A stretch of 34,969 nt of DNA. Source: an uncultured Caryophanales bacterium (GTDB lineage Bacteria; Bacillota_I; Bacilli_A; RFN20; CAG-826). The stretch covers positions 1 to 34,969 of the forward strand of contig CAIMWL010000033.1 of NCBI GenBank assembly GCA_903845135.1, read 5' to 3'. Shown piece after piece: positions 10,895-19,375 of this stretch (positions are counted from its first letter, which is position 1; each line of letters opens with the position of its first letter). The translations under genes were made by a program, and so were the position numbers. The notes under the pieces were generated by a model. The model worked only from the letters and a program-made list of their open reading frames with translations, ran no database searches and had not been told where the DNA came from.

Positions 10895-10975
10895 GATAGT
10901 TGAAATGAATGATCTTTTACAGAAAGTTTACAGCATTTTGATAGCACTAATTGACGAATTGTGCTTTAATAAGAT

Positions 10976-11100
10976 TGCCTGGTAAAGATGGTTGTTCATC
11001 ACCATTCTCTTTCTTTGATCGGCAAATGATCCGCTCTCAATGAATGTGATACCAGCGCCAATTGTTGAATAATTTCTTGGTTTCCAAGAAATTTTTTATT
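10976..11100 (+). ncRNA. Candidate structured small RNA with own terminator
   Basis: Closing stem CTGGTA (10979-10984)/TACCAG (11050-11055), internal hairpin ATGGT/ACCAT (10988-11005), then a strong terminator hairpin; a separate promoter for the next gene lies after the terminator. Confidence 0.35.
11071..11097 (+). terminator. Intrinsic terminator upstream of the lipoprotein gene
   Basis: Perfect 10-bp stem AATTTCTTGG-ttt-CCAAGAAATT followed by TTTTA. Confidence 0.75.
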
Positions 11101-11104
11101 TGCG

Positions 11105-11132
11105 TTGTTAAATATATGGTTTAATGTAATAG
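11105..11132 (+). promoter_or_regulatory. Putative promoter for the lipoprotein gene
   Basis: TTGTTA, 16-nt spacer, TAATAG preceded by TG; downstream of terminator at 11071-11097. Confidence 0.5.
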
Positions 11133-11162
11133 AACATACCTTAAGGTAAAAGGAGAAAAAAT

Positions 11163-11930
11163 ATGAATATGAAGAAATTGTTACCTTTATTTGCGACAAC
11201 ACTCGTGTTGGCAGGTTGCCTGGGTCCTCAAACATACTTTTCAGATGTATTCAATACGATGAATGATTTGTACTTTCCAGCCCTAGATAATCAAAATCGT
11301 ATCACCTCGAATTATGAAGTAGAAGCAGTTTTATCAGTGGATGGTAAAACCACAACTTATGAAGCATATTTATTTGGCACCGGTATTAAACTCGTTAGTG
11401 TTTCACCCGAAACGAATGAAGGTGTTGAAACCACAAGAACACTAACCATTGTCTATGACTATGCTGAAGGTGGTTTATTTGCCAAACGAGAATTTGCCAA
11501 CACGCCAAACCAAATTGATAAAGTCTTTGATGCGTTTGAATCAGATTCTTTCGACATGTTTGATAAGGCGGTTGAAACTGCGAATTCAGTTTTCTCCGAA
11601 GAAACAAAATCCATCATCAATAACCAAGCCACCAACTTGATTATTGGTGGTCAACCCGCAACCCAAGATGTTAAAGTTTATACCTTACCGGTAGGCAACT
11701 TTCTTGATTTAGCGAGTTTTGAAGACACCGTTGGATTTATTCCAACCGAGTTAGATGTGGTCATCAGCTTTACCACCAGCACCAATGAGGGTGAAATTAG
11801 TATAAGCGCATCGGGAAATGACAAAGTTTATGAAGCCACCATTACCTTCAGAAATCCCGACTTATTATTACCGACAGACTATTTATTAAGTGACTCAGAA
11901 AAAGCAACCTACGAAGGCTTTGTCGCTTAA
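11163..11930 (+). CDS. Predicted lipoprotein, unknown function
   Basis: Lipobox LVLAGC after a Lys-rich/hydrophobic signal (MNMKKLLPLFATTLVLAGC); SD aaggag. Confidence 0.8.
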   Translation: MNMKKLLPLFATTLVLAGCLGPQTYFSDVFNTMNDLYFPALDNQNRITSNYEVEAVLSVDGKTTTYEAYLFGTGIKLVSVSPETNEGVETTRTLTIVYDYAEGGLFAKREFANTPNQIDKVFDAFESDSFDMFDKAVETANSVFSEETKSIINNQATNLIIGGQPATQDVKVYTLPVGNFLDLASFEDTVGFIPTELDVVISFTTSTNEGEISISASGNDKVYEATITFRNPDLLLPTDYLLSDSEKATYEGFVA

Positions 11931-11953
11931 TTAATCAATTAAAACATCAATCA

Positions 11954-11981
11954 AAAAACCGGTCTTATTGGACCGGTTTTT
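11954..11981. terminator. Bidirectional intrinsic terminator
   Basis: Perfect 11-bp stem AAAAACCGGTC-ttattg-GACCGGTTTTT between convergent genes. Confidence 0.85.
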
Positions 11982-11991
11982 CATTTATTTA

Positions 11992-12681
11992 TTATCGACG
12001 AATATCTTTAACGATTTTAACAGGATGCAGTTTGTTTTTGAGTTGAATCAATCCAAATCCAAGTGCGCCAAAAATTAAAACAAGCAAGACTACAATACCC
12101 ACAAAAACAAATAAGTTTCCATAATTATTAGGATTCACAAAGCCGTAGTTAAATGCTGGTGCACCATCTTTAAACGTGAAGTTCAAACCAATAATGGTGT
12201 GAAAAATAAAATACACAAATGGATAAATCAACACGGTGATCGCGGTTTTATTCTTGAGTTCACCATTTCCCGGGATCATGAAGAATACCATACTCATCAA
12301 CACCGTGGATAGGTTGTGATTGAGTAATTCCGAAAGACTTGAAATCGGATTCCACTCACCTTGTAAAACGGGATTCAAAACAAAGAACACAATGAAAAAG
12401 ACAATCAAGGTGTTGACTGTAATAATGATTACAACAATTTTCTTGGTTAACCAATTTAACACATTTTCCCAGTTAAACAATTTTCCTAAACCATAAGTTA
12501 CAGACCAAGCGGCAACCATCACATTGGTTTGATAAGTAAAGAGATACCAGAAGCGCCACCAATCGTCTGTTGGGTCTAAAAGGAAATCCGCGACAAATTT
12601 TTCAATTAAAACACCTGTTAACAGTAAACCATAGGCGAGAATCACGTAGGTAAGCCAGTGTTGTTTGAGGGTTAATTTCAT
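11992..12681 (-). CDS. Multipass membrane protein (possibly Pr6Pr/FAR-17a-like)
   Basis: About six hydrophobic segments, YLFTYQTNVMVAAWSV motif; start set to MKLTLKQHW after SD aggagg. Confidence 0.55.
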   Translation of the reverse strand: MKLTLKQHWLTYVILAYGLLLTGVLIEKFVADFLLDPTDDWWRFWYLFTYQTNVMVAAWSVTYGLGKLFNWENVLNWLTKKIVVIIITVNTLIVFFIVFFVLNPVLQGEWNPISSLSELLNHNLSTVLMSMVFFMIPGNGELKNKTAITVLIYPFVYFIFHTIIGLNFTFKDGAPAFNYGFVNPNNYGNLFVFVGIVVLLVLIFGALGFGLIQLKNKLHPVKIVKDIRR

Positions 12682-12748
12682 AAAACCCCTCCTTTTGCTT
12701 CTCTTATTATAGAACTTAACTATTTTTTTACAAATACGCTCTTTTTCG

Positions 12749-12777
12749 TTGCAACACACCTTGAAGGATGTTAATAT
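12749..12777 (+). promoter_or_regulatory. Putative rpmE promoter
   Basis: TTGCAA, 17-nt spacer, TAATAT. Confidence 0.55.
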
Positions 12778-12790
12778 TTTTAAGCACTTA

Positions 12791-12815
12791 CTTTAAATCC
12801 ATATGCGATTTAAGG
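12791..12815 (+). promoter_or_regulatory. Hairpin in rpmE 5' leader
   Basis: CTTTAAATC-catatgc-GATTTAAGG, 9 bp with one G-U, immediately before the SD region. Confidence 0.4.
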
Positions 12816-12833
12816 CGGAAGGGAGCACATCCA

Positions 12834-13037
12834 ATGAAACAAGGCATCCATCCAAACTATAAGCAAGTTAAAGTGACTTGCATTAGCTGCGGTAATACCT
12901 TTGAAGCGGGATCGATTCTAGAAGAAGTACGGGTTGACACATGCGCAAGCTGCCACCCATTCTTTACTGGTAAAGATCGTAACACCAAGATTGATGGTCG
13001 TGTTGATCGCTTCAACAAACGTTACGCGAAGAAGTAA
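12834..13037 (+). CDS. rpmE: 50S ribosomal protein L31
   Basis: [23 protein letters not shown]...[17 protein letters not shown]...[10 protein letters not shown]; start reset from 12768 to ATG 12834 with SD. Confidence 0.97.
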   Translation: MKQGIHPNYKQVKVTCISCGNTFEAGSILEEVRVDTCASCHPFFTGKDRNTKIDGRVDRFNKRYAKK

Positions 13038-13048
13038 CACCAAGTATC

Positions 13049-13080
13049 AAAACCACTTTCTAAGAAGAGAGTGGTTTTTT
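13049..13080 (+). terminator. Intrinsic terminator after rpmE
   Basis: AAAACCACT...AGTGGTTTT stem followed by a T-run. Confidence 0.8.
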
Positions 13081-13097
13081 TCTTTATAATAAGAACC

Positions 13098-14684
13098 ATG
13101 AAAACAAAATTTTATATCACCACACCCATTTACTACCCGAGTGCGAAGTTACACATTGGTCACGCATACTCAACCGTCGTGACGGATGTTTTTGCGAGAT
13201 ATAAACGCCTTGCAGGGGTCCCTACCTATTTTTTGACTGGTACTGACGAACACGGACAAAAGATTCAAGAAACAGCAGAAAAAAACGGCAAATCACCTCA
13301 ACAGTTTGTGGATGATGTGGTCGTTGGCATTAAAGATCTTTGGTCGAAAATGCACATTAGTTATGATGACTTTATTCGCACCACAGAGCCAAGGCACGAA
13401 AAAGTGGTGCAACAAATCTTTAGTCAACTTTTAAAACAGGATGACATTTATCTTTCCAAGTATGAAGGTTGGTATTGTACCTATTGCGAATCCTTTTGGA
13501 CGGATACTCAAATTGGTGAAGCAAAAGTTTGCCCAGACTGTAAGCGAGCAGTTCACCCAGAAGCAGAGGATGCTTATTTTTTTAGAATGAGTAAATATGC
13601 CAATCGCTTGGTGGAATACTATGAAAAGAACCCTTTATTCATTACCCCAGAATCTCGTAAGAACGAAATGATTAATACGTTTATCAAACCAGGACTTGAA
13701 GATCTTTGTGTATCGCGAACCTCTTTTTCTTGGGGGGTTAAAGTCAAAGAAGATCCTCGACATGTTGTGTATGTTTGGTTAGATGCTCTGACGAATTACA
13801 TCACAGCATTGGGATATGGCAGTTCTAAACCAGAACTCTATGAAAAATTTTGGAAAGATCCACAAGCAGAAGTGATTCATATTGTGGGTAGCGATATTAC
13901 GCGTTTCCACGTCATTTATTGGCCGATCTTTTTAATGGCCCTCGGTTTACGTTTACCCGATCGCGTTTTTGCCCATGGATTATTAATGATGAAAGATGCG
14001 AAGATGTCCAAATCAAAAGGCAACGTGATTGATCCGTTACCCCTTATGGAAAAGTATGGTGTGGACACCGTTCGTTATTATTTAGTCAGAGAAACAGTGT
14101 TTGGTGGGGATGGTCAATTTAGTCCGGAGCAATTCATTGAAAGGATTAATACGGATCTTGCAAATGATTTTGGTAATCTCTTAAACCGTACGATTAACAT
14201 GGTCAACAAATACTTCCAAGGCGTGGTGCCAAACTTTCAAGGACCGATCTCAGAGTTTGATCAACAATTATCTTCATTAACAACCCAAACGATTGAGGAT
14301 TATCAAACGTTGATGAATCAACTACTGATTACCGAAGCGTACGCAAAAGTAAACCAACTTGTCGCGCGGGCCAACAAATACATCGACGAGACCCAACCTT
14401 GGAATTTAGCGAAGGATCCGAACAAATTAAAATCATTACAAGTGGTGATGCATCAACTTATTTATACACTTTATGTTGCCGGAACTTTATATCAACCAAT
14501 TTTAGTAACAACCTCGGATGCTTTCTTTCAACAACTTGGTACCACCACAAAGCCTTCCTTAAAGACCATGAGTAACCCCAAGGTTGTGGATGGTTTAAAG
14601 TTAAGTCAACCCACACCACTTTTTCCTAGACTCGACCCTTTGATTGAAGTTCCATTTATTCAATCGACAATTTTAAAAAAATAA
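13098..14684 (+). CDS. metG: Methionine--tRNA ligase
   Basis: HIGH-type motif KLHIGHAYST, zinc knuckle WYCTYCE...CPDCK, KMSKSKGN; ATG at 13098 just after TATAAT. Confidence 0.97.
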   Translation: MKTKFYITTPIYYPSAKLHIGHAYSTVVTDVFARYKRLAGVPTYFLTGTDEHGQKIQETAEKNGKSPQQFVDDVVVGIKDLWSKMHISYDDFIRTTEPRHEKVVQQIFSQLLKQDDIYLSKYEGWYCTYCESFWTDTQIGEAKVCPDCKRAVHPEAEDAYFFRMSKYANRLVEYYEKNPLFITPESRKNEMINTFIKPGLEDLCVSRTSFSWGVKVKEDPRHVVYVWLDALTNYITALGYGSSKPELYEKFWKDPQAEVIHIVGSDITRFHVIYWPIFLMALGLRLPDRVFAHGLLMMKDAKMSKSKGNVIDPLPLMEKYGVDTVRYYLVRETVFGGDGQFSPEQFIERINTDLANDFGNLLNRTINMVNKYFQGVVPNFQGPISEFDQQLSSLTTQTIEDYQTLMNQLLITEAYAKVNQLVARANKYIDETQPWNLAKDPNKLKSLQVVMHQLIYTLYVAGTLYQPILVTTSDAFFQQLGTTTKPSLKTMSNPKVVDGLKLSQPTPLFPRLDPLIEVPFIQSTILKK

Positions 14685-16799
14685 TTAAGACTTAATTTTA
14701 CTTTTCACATTTCCTATGTCAGAAATTGGCATTTCAATCGTCCGATTATTTTTTTTATCAATCGTATCAACCACACTAAAAGGTGTCCCTTGAATCATTT
14801 GGTACAAGTGATCCATGGTGTGGAAAAATGGATAGATCAAGTCGGCATCACTAAAACTAAATTCTAAATCATGGACAAGTTTATCGTGTAATTCAAACAA
14901 ACCTTCAAAAGAAGTTAACCTAGCGTCTTTTTTAAGTTGGTAATCAACATAATGTTTTGTCATCATCATTTCTTCTACACTCATTGGAATATAACCTTGA
15001 GTCATTTGGTTAGCGGTCCAACGCAAGTGTTCTTGTCTAGCAAGTAAGTTGCGAATTTTTTTAGCAACAGGCTTATAGCGATGTAAATCAGCATCATTCT
15101 TTGCCCGCGGATGAACTTGATGAAAGCGAGATTGATCATCTTCGTCATAACGTTTCATGAATTTATCTTCGGATAATCCCTTGGTTTCAGGTGCAAGATC
15201 CAAACCCATTAAATTGAGTTTAAACCGTAAACTAATCGCTTCATAAAGTAAGTTTTCTTTTTCTTGCGCGAGCAAGGTATCGAATGGCTTATCCGGGTTT
15301 AAACTACTATGGATATTTTTGGCAATTTGCGTAAATACAGGATTGGTAATTTGATTTAGTGAATAACCATAATCACCAAAACCAAATGCAATGACACCGG
15401 GGTTCTTAAATAATTGACTCGTTTGTTGATAATCACGATTAAGGATTTGCACAAAAACTTGGAATTTTTGTAAACGTTTCTCGATGGTCCAGCTCATCAA
15501 TTGTTGAAGGACGCGTAAATTAAAGACATCATCATCAAAGGCAATTACAAACACTTGATAGTCGTCATTTTTGTTAAGGTGATGGGTGATGGCCTCTAAA
15601 AACTGTGCATCATGAAAGGTGGTGTTGATGGTTTCGGTAGCAGCCGACAAAGGTGGTAATGGTAAATAATCCCTCTTATTGACGCTTGGTGAAGAGAAGG
15701 TGCGAATAACACCAGGATTCATGACAGGATCGCGATAAATATTGTAGGTGATGGGCGGGTTGGCATAACTGGTAAACTCTTTACCAAAAAACTTAGATGC
15801 TTTAGGAGGGAATTGGTTGGTGACAAACAAATGTCGATAGATATCTTCGTTGGTTTGACCAAATCCAAGTAAATGGTATTGAATCTTTACATCTTCTAAG
15901 GTCGCCTTTTCAAAATTGATCATCGTTTTTGGTAAATAAGAAGTAAGCGGAAATTCTAAAACCAATTGCTGGGCGATCAGTTGATGATAAGAAAAGAATC
16001 GGATTTTTTGTTTTTCCTGACTAAAAGATTCATAAATAGGCAAGTGTTGTTTGTGTTGATACAAGATATAAGACTTTAATTTACTTTGGGGGTTGTTTTG
16101 ATAGTAACGATTTAGTTTTTCTACTAACGCCATTACCTCTGTATCCTTGGTTAATAAACTCACCAAGGTCATATCTTGTCGTTGTGATCCTAGTAAATAT
16201 TCAAGTTTTTGGTTGGTCACGTCAAAGGTTGTAAATCCCGGTTTAAACGTATATTTAGTATTGATTTCTTTGTTCGTTAAAAGTGCCTTTGGTAATGCAA
16301 CATTAATCGCTTTTGTTTGGCGGTGTTTCTTGGTTTCTTTTTCAAAAGATTTTAATAGATATGTTACTTTTTCATCATCACCCAAAATTAAATAATGCGG
16401 CTTGTTTTGATTGAAATAGAATCGCATTTTCAGGGCAAGATTGTTGAAGAAAACCGTGAAAATTAAAATATAGGTGTAACCAAAACCAATCACGTGAATC
16501 GCGTAAGCTGATAAAAGGAAAAGCAAATCATTGTTGATGCGGTTGCTAATTTCAGTGGTGCGAAAAATTCCTCGTAGAATTGCAGTCGTATTTCCAAAAG
16601 CCTTAAGTACCAAATCTACCGTATTTAAAGTTTCTCCGTTACCGATTAATCCATAGATATATAAGGCAACACCCAAGACGATAATCCCCATAAAAAAATG
16701 AAATTTATATTTTGATAAATCTAGATAAATCATTGCCGCGATTAAAGCTAAAGTCCCTATAAATAGAAGTAGGGAAATCACATCCATTATTGAATCCAT
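14685..16799 (-). CDS. Membrane protein with N-terminal TM segments, two Rossmann (TrkA-N/RCK-like) regions and a C-terminal RyR-like domain
   Basis: Several N-terminal TM segments; HYLILGDDEKVTYLLKSF and YHLLGFGQTNEDIYRHLF Rossmann signatures; LLARQEHLRWTANQMTQGYIPMS...DARLTSFEGLFELHDKLVHD resembles the prokaryotic RyR domain. Confidence 0.6.
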   Translation of the reverse strand: MDSIMDVISLLLFIGTLALIAAMIYLDLSKYKFHFFMGIIVLGVALYIYGLIGNGETLNTVDLVLKAFGNTTAILRGIFRTTEISNRINNDLLFLLSAYAIHVIGFGYTYILIFTVFFNNLALKMRFYFNQNKPHYLILGDDEKVTYLLKSFEKETKKHRQTKAINVALPKALLTNKEINTKYTFKPGFTTFDVTNQKLEYLLGSQRQDMTLVSLLTKDTEVMALVEKLNRYYQNNPQSKLKSYILYQHKQHLPIYESFSQEKQKIRFFSYHQLIAQQLVLEFPLTSYLPKTMINFEKATLEDVKIQYHLLGFGQTNEDIYRHLFVTNQFPPKASKFFGKEFTSYANPPITYNIYRDPVMNPGVIRTFSSPSVNKRDYLPLPPLSAATETINTTFHDAQFLEAITHHLNKNDDYQVFVIAFDDDVFNLRVLQQLMSWTIEKRLQKFQVFVQILNRDYQQTSQLFKNPGVIAFGFGDYGYSLNQITNPVFTQIAKNIHSSLNPDKPFDTLLAQEKENLLYEAISLRFKLNLMGLDLAPETKGLSEDKFMKRYDEDDQSRFHQVHPRAKNDADLHRYKPVAKKIRNLLARQEHLRWTANQMTQGYIPMSVEEMMMTKHYVDYQLKKDARLTSFEGLFELHDKLVHDLEFSFSDADLIYPFFHTMDHLYQMIQGTPFSVVDTIDKKNNRTIEMPISDIGNVKSKIKS

Positions 16800-18094
16800 C
16801 CTCCAATTTGAACGCCTAGATAAACTAAAAGAACACCAACGAGTAATATGACTAATAGTTTCCAGTGTTTAAAGATCCACCGAAAAACTTTATAAATAAA
16901 CCCAGTTGCTCCAAAGAAAAATTTGATTGGGGCTGCAATCACTTTTCCAATCGTTTTAAAAAGCATTTTTATCCGATGACGAAATCTCGGTAACCTTGCT
17001 TTTTTGTCAGTTTCGTATACCAAACTTTGAACTGGAACAGCATAACGATGACCTTTTTCTTGATAGGTCAAATGATAAATTTTGACCTTTGATAACGTTG
17101 TTTCCTCAAAATCATAATCGGTGCCACCCACCCGCTTGAGAATTGCCTGGCTATGACGATAACCAAACTTAGGTCCAATCACTAATACATAACTATAATT
17201 TTGCGATTGTTGATCTTTTATTTTGACCTGATCATTAATCTTATAAATCGATTGATAACGGTATTGTTTATAAGAAAAGAAATTTTGAATCACATTCCAT
17301 TCCGATCTCTCACCGTTTTCTATTTTTCGGGGTTCTTTTGCAATCGTTTCCTTTTTATCCATTGCAAAGGTTTCACCATCAATCGATGGATCTACATCGG
17401 CTTCGTTGCGCACCTTCTTCGCTTGATAAACATAACGTTTTTCTTCGTAATGAACTTTCATTTCTACAATATCTTCTGGGATGAAGTACTTCTTTTGTTT
17501 TGTATCAAATAAATTAAAGGCGACAAAATATAATTTAATAGCCTTTGCTTTTAAAGCAGAAATGTCGCGATAGAAAAATGGTCTTCCGAGTAAATCTTCT
17601 ACTTTATTTTGGACGGTTGACATGTCAATGATGTCATAAAGCAACTCACCTTCAAGCGTAGTTTGATAGTACTTTTTTGAATCATAATAGTATTGGTCAT
17701 TGAGGACACCAAAAATATGTTCTTCTTTAACCGCAAAGGTGGTTCGTTTTAAAACATCATCAATAAAGACATATTCGCTAATCTCAAGTTTGCCCGGTTT
17801 AAAAGGTGTGGGAATCACGTACTTGTGAACAAAACCTTCTTCGTCTTGAATTTGGACACCATATCGATGTTTATTGATGACAATTTCTGATAAATACTGT
17901 CCACCTTCAGGTAAATAAAAAAAGATAACCAGTTCTTTTTTGTTTTCAAACAACCCTAAAATGGTTGCTTGTAATAATGATGATTTTGTATCTCGATATT
18001 TTTTTAAATCTAAATTGATTAACAAAGCGTCTTCCATCAAAGGAGAATAGCGATCTAGTTTAAATTTATTAAGGAGGATTGTTTCGTCTTTCAT
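16787..18094 (-). CDS. Tail-anchored protein of unknown family, operon partner of the RyR-like gene
   Basis: Soluble N-terminal about 390 aa with one C-terminal TM (HWKLLVILLVGVLLVYLGVQIGG); 13-nt overlap with the downstream gene; start at ATG 18094. Confidence 0.7.
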   Translation of the reverse strand: MKDETILLNKFKLDRYSPLMEDALLINLDLKKYRDTKSSLLQATILGLFENKKELVIFFYLPEGGQYLSEIVINKHRYGVQIQDEEGFVHKYVIPTPFKPGKLEISEYVFIDDVLKRTTFAVKEEHIFGVLNDQYYYDSKKYYQTTLEGELLYDIIDMSTVQNKVEDLLGRPFFYRDISALKAKAIKLYFVAFNLFDTKQKKYFIPEDIVEMKVHYEEKRYVYQAKKVRNEADVDPSIDGETFAMDKKETIAKEPRKIENGERSEWNVIQNFFSYKQYRYQSIYKINDQVKIKDQQSQNYSYVLVIGPKFGYRHSQAILKRVGGTDYDFEETTLSKVKIYHLTYQEKGHRYAVPVQSLVYETDKKARLPRFRHRIKMLFKTIGKVIAAPIKFFFGATGFIYKVFRWIFKHWKLLVILLVGVLLVYLGVQIGGWIQ

Positions 18095-18192
18095 GCTTTT
18101 ATTATACTCGATACAAAGTCGCAACAATTCTTAATTATTGACAATTTTCTTAATAAAAACACGTGGCTGGTTATAATGAAATAGAGGTGTTT

Positions 18193-18924
18193 ATGAAACT
18201 TTATCAACATTCCAAAAACTTTATTGAGCTTGCTTGGCAAGACTCTCAACCAAGACCTTTTCTACTTATTTTGCCGGGTGGTGGTTATGAATACACTTCT
18301 TGGCGAGAAGCACAACCCGTTGTAAATGCTTTTGCTAGCGAATCCTATCACACTGGCATCTTTTATTATCGAGAAGAAAAATTACTTCACCCCTATACAC
18401 ATATCGAAGCAAAGGAACTGATTGAACAATTAAAAAGCGATTCGCGTGTAAGCAAGATTTATCTCGTTGGTTTTTCTGCGGGTGGTCATTTTGCTGCGAC
18501 CATCATGACGTATTATCCTCATTTAGTGAATGCAGGTGTGTTGGCTTATGCACCGATTACCTCTGATATTAAATACCGACATTTAGGATCATTGATGAAT
18601 CTATTGGGACCAGATATCACCAAAGAAAAAGCCGCAGAGGTTTCTTTAGATTTACACGTGACAAAGGAAACCCCACCCTGTTTTATTTTTCACACACAAG
18701 ATGATGCAATTGTCCATGTTGAAAATGCTTTGATGTTTGCGGAAGCATTAAGAAAAAATAAAGTCCCATTTGCCCTCCATATTTATCCAGAGGGTTTGCA
18801 TGGCTTTTCAGTAGGAAGCGACGATGTCGCGTATAGCGAATTCTCCTTAGAAGAATTTCACGAACGATTTGCCTATATGAAAGAATGGGTTGAACTCGCA
18901 AAGAAGTTTTTAAGAAAATATTAG
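18193..18924 (+). CDS. Alpha/beta hydrolase (acetyl-esterase/BD-FAE-like)
   Basis: LILPGGGYEYTSWRE oxyanion motif, GFSAGGHFAA nucleophile elbow, EGLHGFSVG His region; start reset to ATG 18193 with SD agaggtg. Confidence 0.85.
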   Translation: MKLYQHSKNFIELAWQDSQPRPFLLILPGGGYEYTSWREAQPVVNAFASESYHTGIFYYREEKLLHPYTHIEAKELIEQLKSDSRVSKIYLVGFSAGGHFAATIMTYYPHLVNAGVLAYAPITSDIKYRHLGSLMNLLGPDITKEKAAEVSLDLHVTKETPPCFIFHTQDDAIVHVENALMFAEALRKNKVPFALHIYPEGLHGFSVGSDDVAYSEFSLEEFHERFAYMKEWVELAKKFLRKY

Positions 18925-19340
18925 TCCTTAAATTTCACGCCGTTCGCATCACGATTGATCTCACCGGTGAAAATTTGAATTGCTTCAACGAAAGCCCATA
19001 ACCAAGCAATAATAGGGCCAATAAATAAAAGCGATCCAATCGTACTAAGTAATAATTGTATTAAACCTTTTTGAGTATATCCCAAATAAAAATTATGAAT
19101 ACCTAATCCACCAACAAAGATGGCAAGCAAACCTGCAACGAGTTTTGATTTCGGTTCTTGCATCGGGTTTGGATTGGGATTACTTTCAGTAGATTGTTGC
19201 CGTTTGACATCTTTTTCATCCATCACTTCTGGTTGAATTGGTTTTTCTTTGGTTTGGAATGGGTTATTCATATCAGCGCCACACCAACCACAAAACTTGG
19301 TTTTATCTTGCGTTTCTCTACCACACTTTGGACATTTCAT
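18921..19340 (-). CDS. Zinc-ribbon and TM2-domain membrane protein
   Basis: MKCPKCGRETQDKTKFCGWCGAD; KSKLVAGLLAIFVGGLGIHNFYLGYTQKGLIQLLL. Confidence 0.85.
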   Translation of the reverse strand: MKCPKCGRETQDKTKFCGWCGADMNNPFQTKEKPIQPEVMDEKDVKRQQSTESNPNPNPMQEPKSKLVAGLLAIFVGGLGIHNFYLGYTQKGLIQLLLSTIGSLLFIGPIIAWLWAFVEAIQIFTGEINRDANGVKFKD

Positions 19341-19375
19341 TCTAAGCACCTCTACACAAAGTATAATATGAATGC

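Noticed and set aside
10976-11060. Resemblance of ATACCAGCG to the 3' end of a TPP riboswitch
   Set aside because: The CTGAGA core and other TPP motifs are absent and the downstream gene is a lipoprotein of unknown function; not called as TPP.
10999-11235. 78-aa minus-strand ORF
   Set aside because: Overlaps the lipoprotein start, terminator and promoter signals on the plus strand; no domain or SD.
12768-12833. N-terminal extension of L31 from 12768
   Set aside because: Overlaps the promoter and leader hairpin; L31 normally starts MKxGIHP, present at 12834 with SD.
13071-13097. GTG start of metG at 13071 (MVFFFIIRT extension)
   Set aside because: Lies inside the rpmE terminator; MKTKFYITTPIYYPS at 13098 is the normal MetG N-terminus.
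17201-17512. 103-aa plus-strand ORF inside the tail-anchored gene
   Set aside because: Antisense; Phe/Leu-rich product typical of the complement of Lys/Glu-rich coding sequence.
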